From Bacillota bacterium (GTDB taxonomy: Bacteria; Bacillota; Clostridia; Acetivibrionales; DSM-1351), in assembly GCA_023436515.1 (NCBI GenBank), contig JAEZIV010000003.1, positions 1 through 5,699 of the forward strand: a stretch of 5,699 nt of DNA. The letters run 5' to 3'. Below the pieces are notes generated by a model. That model did not search any database. It had not been told where the DNA came from and saw nothing but the letters and a program-made list of their open reading frames with translations. Each line of letters starts with the position of its first letter. Within the stretch, counting starts at the first letter, position 1. This document shows positions 5,049 to 5,699 of this stretch, piece by piece. The position numbers and the translations under genes were made by a program.

Positions 5049-5699
5049 ATGGATGGAATTAAAAAGGATCAAAACAATACAGATCCACTGGAGAAAGAAA
5101 TAGCTCAACCCGGCAGAGAGGTTATATGTTTTTCGGGTTTATGCTGTGCCGATTGTTCCGTAAGGATAGAAAAGGAGGTAAACAGACTTCAGGGTGTAAA
5201 AACCGCCAGTCTGGATTTTATCTCTCAAAAATTAACCATTGATACAGATAATAAACATGAACTGCCTGACATTGTTCAGAAGGCTACTGAAATAGCTGGT
5301 CGTATTGAGCCGGGAATTGAAGTAATCAGTTCCAAAAAACCGGAGAATGAAACCTCAGCTATAGATAAAAAGGAGTGGTTTGAACGAATTGCTTTTGCAC
5401 TGGGTGCCCTTGTTTTTGTATTTGCAATTATAGTAGACTTCCCCTTTGGGGCTGAATTAAGCCTTTTTCTGGTAAGCTACCTGCTGGTCGGCGGAGAGGT
5501 AGTTATCAGGGCTTTGAAGAATATTGCGAGGGGGCAGGTCTTTGATGAAAACTTTCTAATGACCATAGCTACCATTGGAGCTTTCGCAATAGGAGAATTC
5601 CCGGAAGGTGTTGCAGTAATGCTGTTTTATCAGATAGGTGAATTCTTTCAGGACTTGGCTGTCAATCGTTCAAGGAAATCCATCAGTGCACTTATGGAC
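5049..5699 (+). CDS. cadA: Cd2+/Zn2+/Pb2+-exporting P1B-2 type ATPase, N-terminal part (3' end cut by window edge)
   Basis: ATP-driven metal exporter of the cytoplasmic membrane. The 217 codons in the window stay open to the right edge. Residues about 24-92 form a heavy-metal-associated (HMA) domain whose metal loop reads GLCCADC (C32, C33, C36), with one Cys more than the usual GxxCxxC. A short acidic linker follows, then TM helices at about 113-130 and 135-157. Next comes the stretch FDENFLMTIATIGAFAIGEF (166-185) and then LFYQIGEFFQDLAVNRSRKS, both strongly conserved in CadA/ZntA. The intramembrane CPC motif, the DKTGT phosphorylation site and the ATP-binding domain lie beyond the window. 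The gene follows the CadC-like repressor without a terminator and is predicted to be induced with it by Cd, Pb or Zn. Start choice is uncertain among 5049, 5028 and 5010. Confidence 0.93.
   Translation, partial: MDGIKKDQNNTDPLEKEIAQPGREVICFSGLCCADCSVRIEKEVNRLQGVKTASLDFISQKLTIDTDNKHELPDIVQKATEIAGRIEPGIEVISSKKPENETSAIDKKEWFERIAFALGALVFVFAIIVDFPFGAELSLFLVSYLLVGGEVVIRALKNIARGQVFDENFLMTIATIGAFAIGEFPEGVAVMLFYQIGEFFQDLAVNRSRKSISALMD

Noticed and set aside
1..5699. CRISPR array, insertion sequence, phage, toxin-antitoxin or tRNA/rRNA features
   Set aside because: No regularly spaced repeats, transposase or integrase frames, small paired genes or RNA gene signatures were visible on either strand.

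Overview
The window is AT-rich DNA with AGGAGG-type ribosome binding sites, GTG starts, strong rho-independent terminators and an RNA switch of a kind common in Clostridia. It looks chromosomal and most resembles a Gram-positive anaerobe of the Clostridia. A Ruminiclostridium/Clostridium-like host is my guess from general resemblance only. No phage, IS, CRISPR, tRNA or rRNA features were seen.

Layout. (1) 1-1657 (+) is a methyl-accepting chemotaxis protein cut by the left edge, closed by a strong terminator. (2) 1715-2587 (-) is a CDF cation exporter, convergent with the MCP. Its 5' leader (2696-2812, - strand) carries a good match to the NiCo (czcD-type) riboswitch aptamer, interleaved with an intrinsic terminator, and a candidate promoter lies just upstream. 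(3) 2900-4366 (-) is a membrane sensor histidine kinase with six predicted TM helices and no response regulator beside it in this window. (4) 4367-4617 is a divergent intergenic region holding a consensus sigma-A promoter flanked by two 12-2-12 ArsR/SmtB-type operators. (5) 4618-4986 (+) is a CadC/SmtB-type metal-sensing repressor. (6) 5049-5699 (+) is the N-terminal part of a CadA-type P1B-2 metal ATPase, cut by the right edge.

The main theme is transition-metal export under two kinds of control. The CDF exporter is predicted to be switched on by an RNA that senses Ni2+/Co2+ and blocks a terminator. The cadC-cadA pair is predicted to be switched on when the repressor binds Cd/Pb/Zn and leaves its two operators. 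The kinase between them has no visible metal-binding signature, so its link to metals is unproven. Nothing here is a clearly new system. The most informative observations are the riboswitch, which is easy to miss because it lies in a 'blank' intergenic stretch, and the paired operators.
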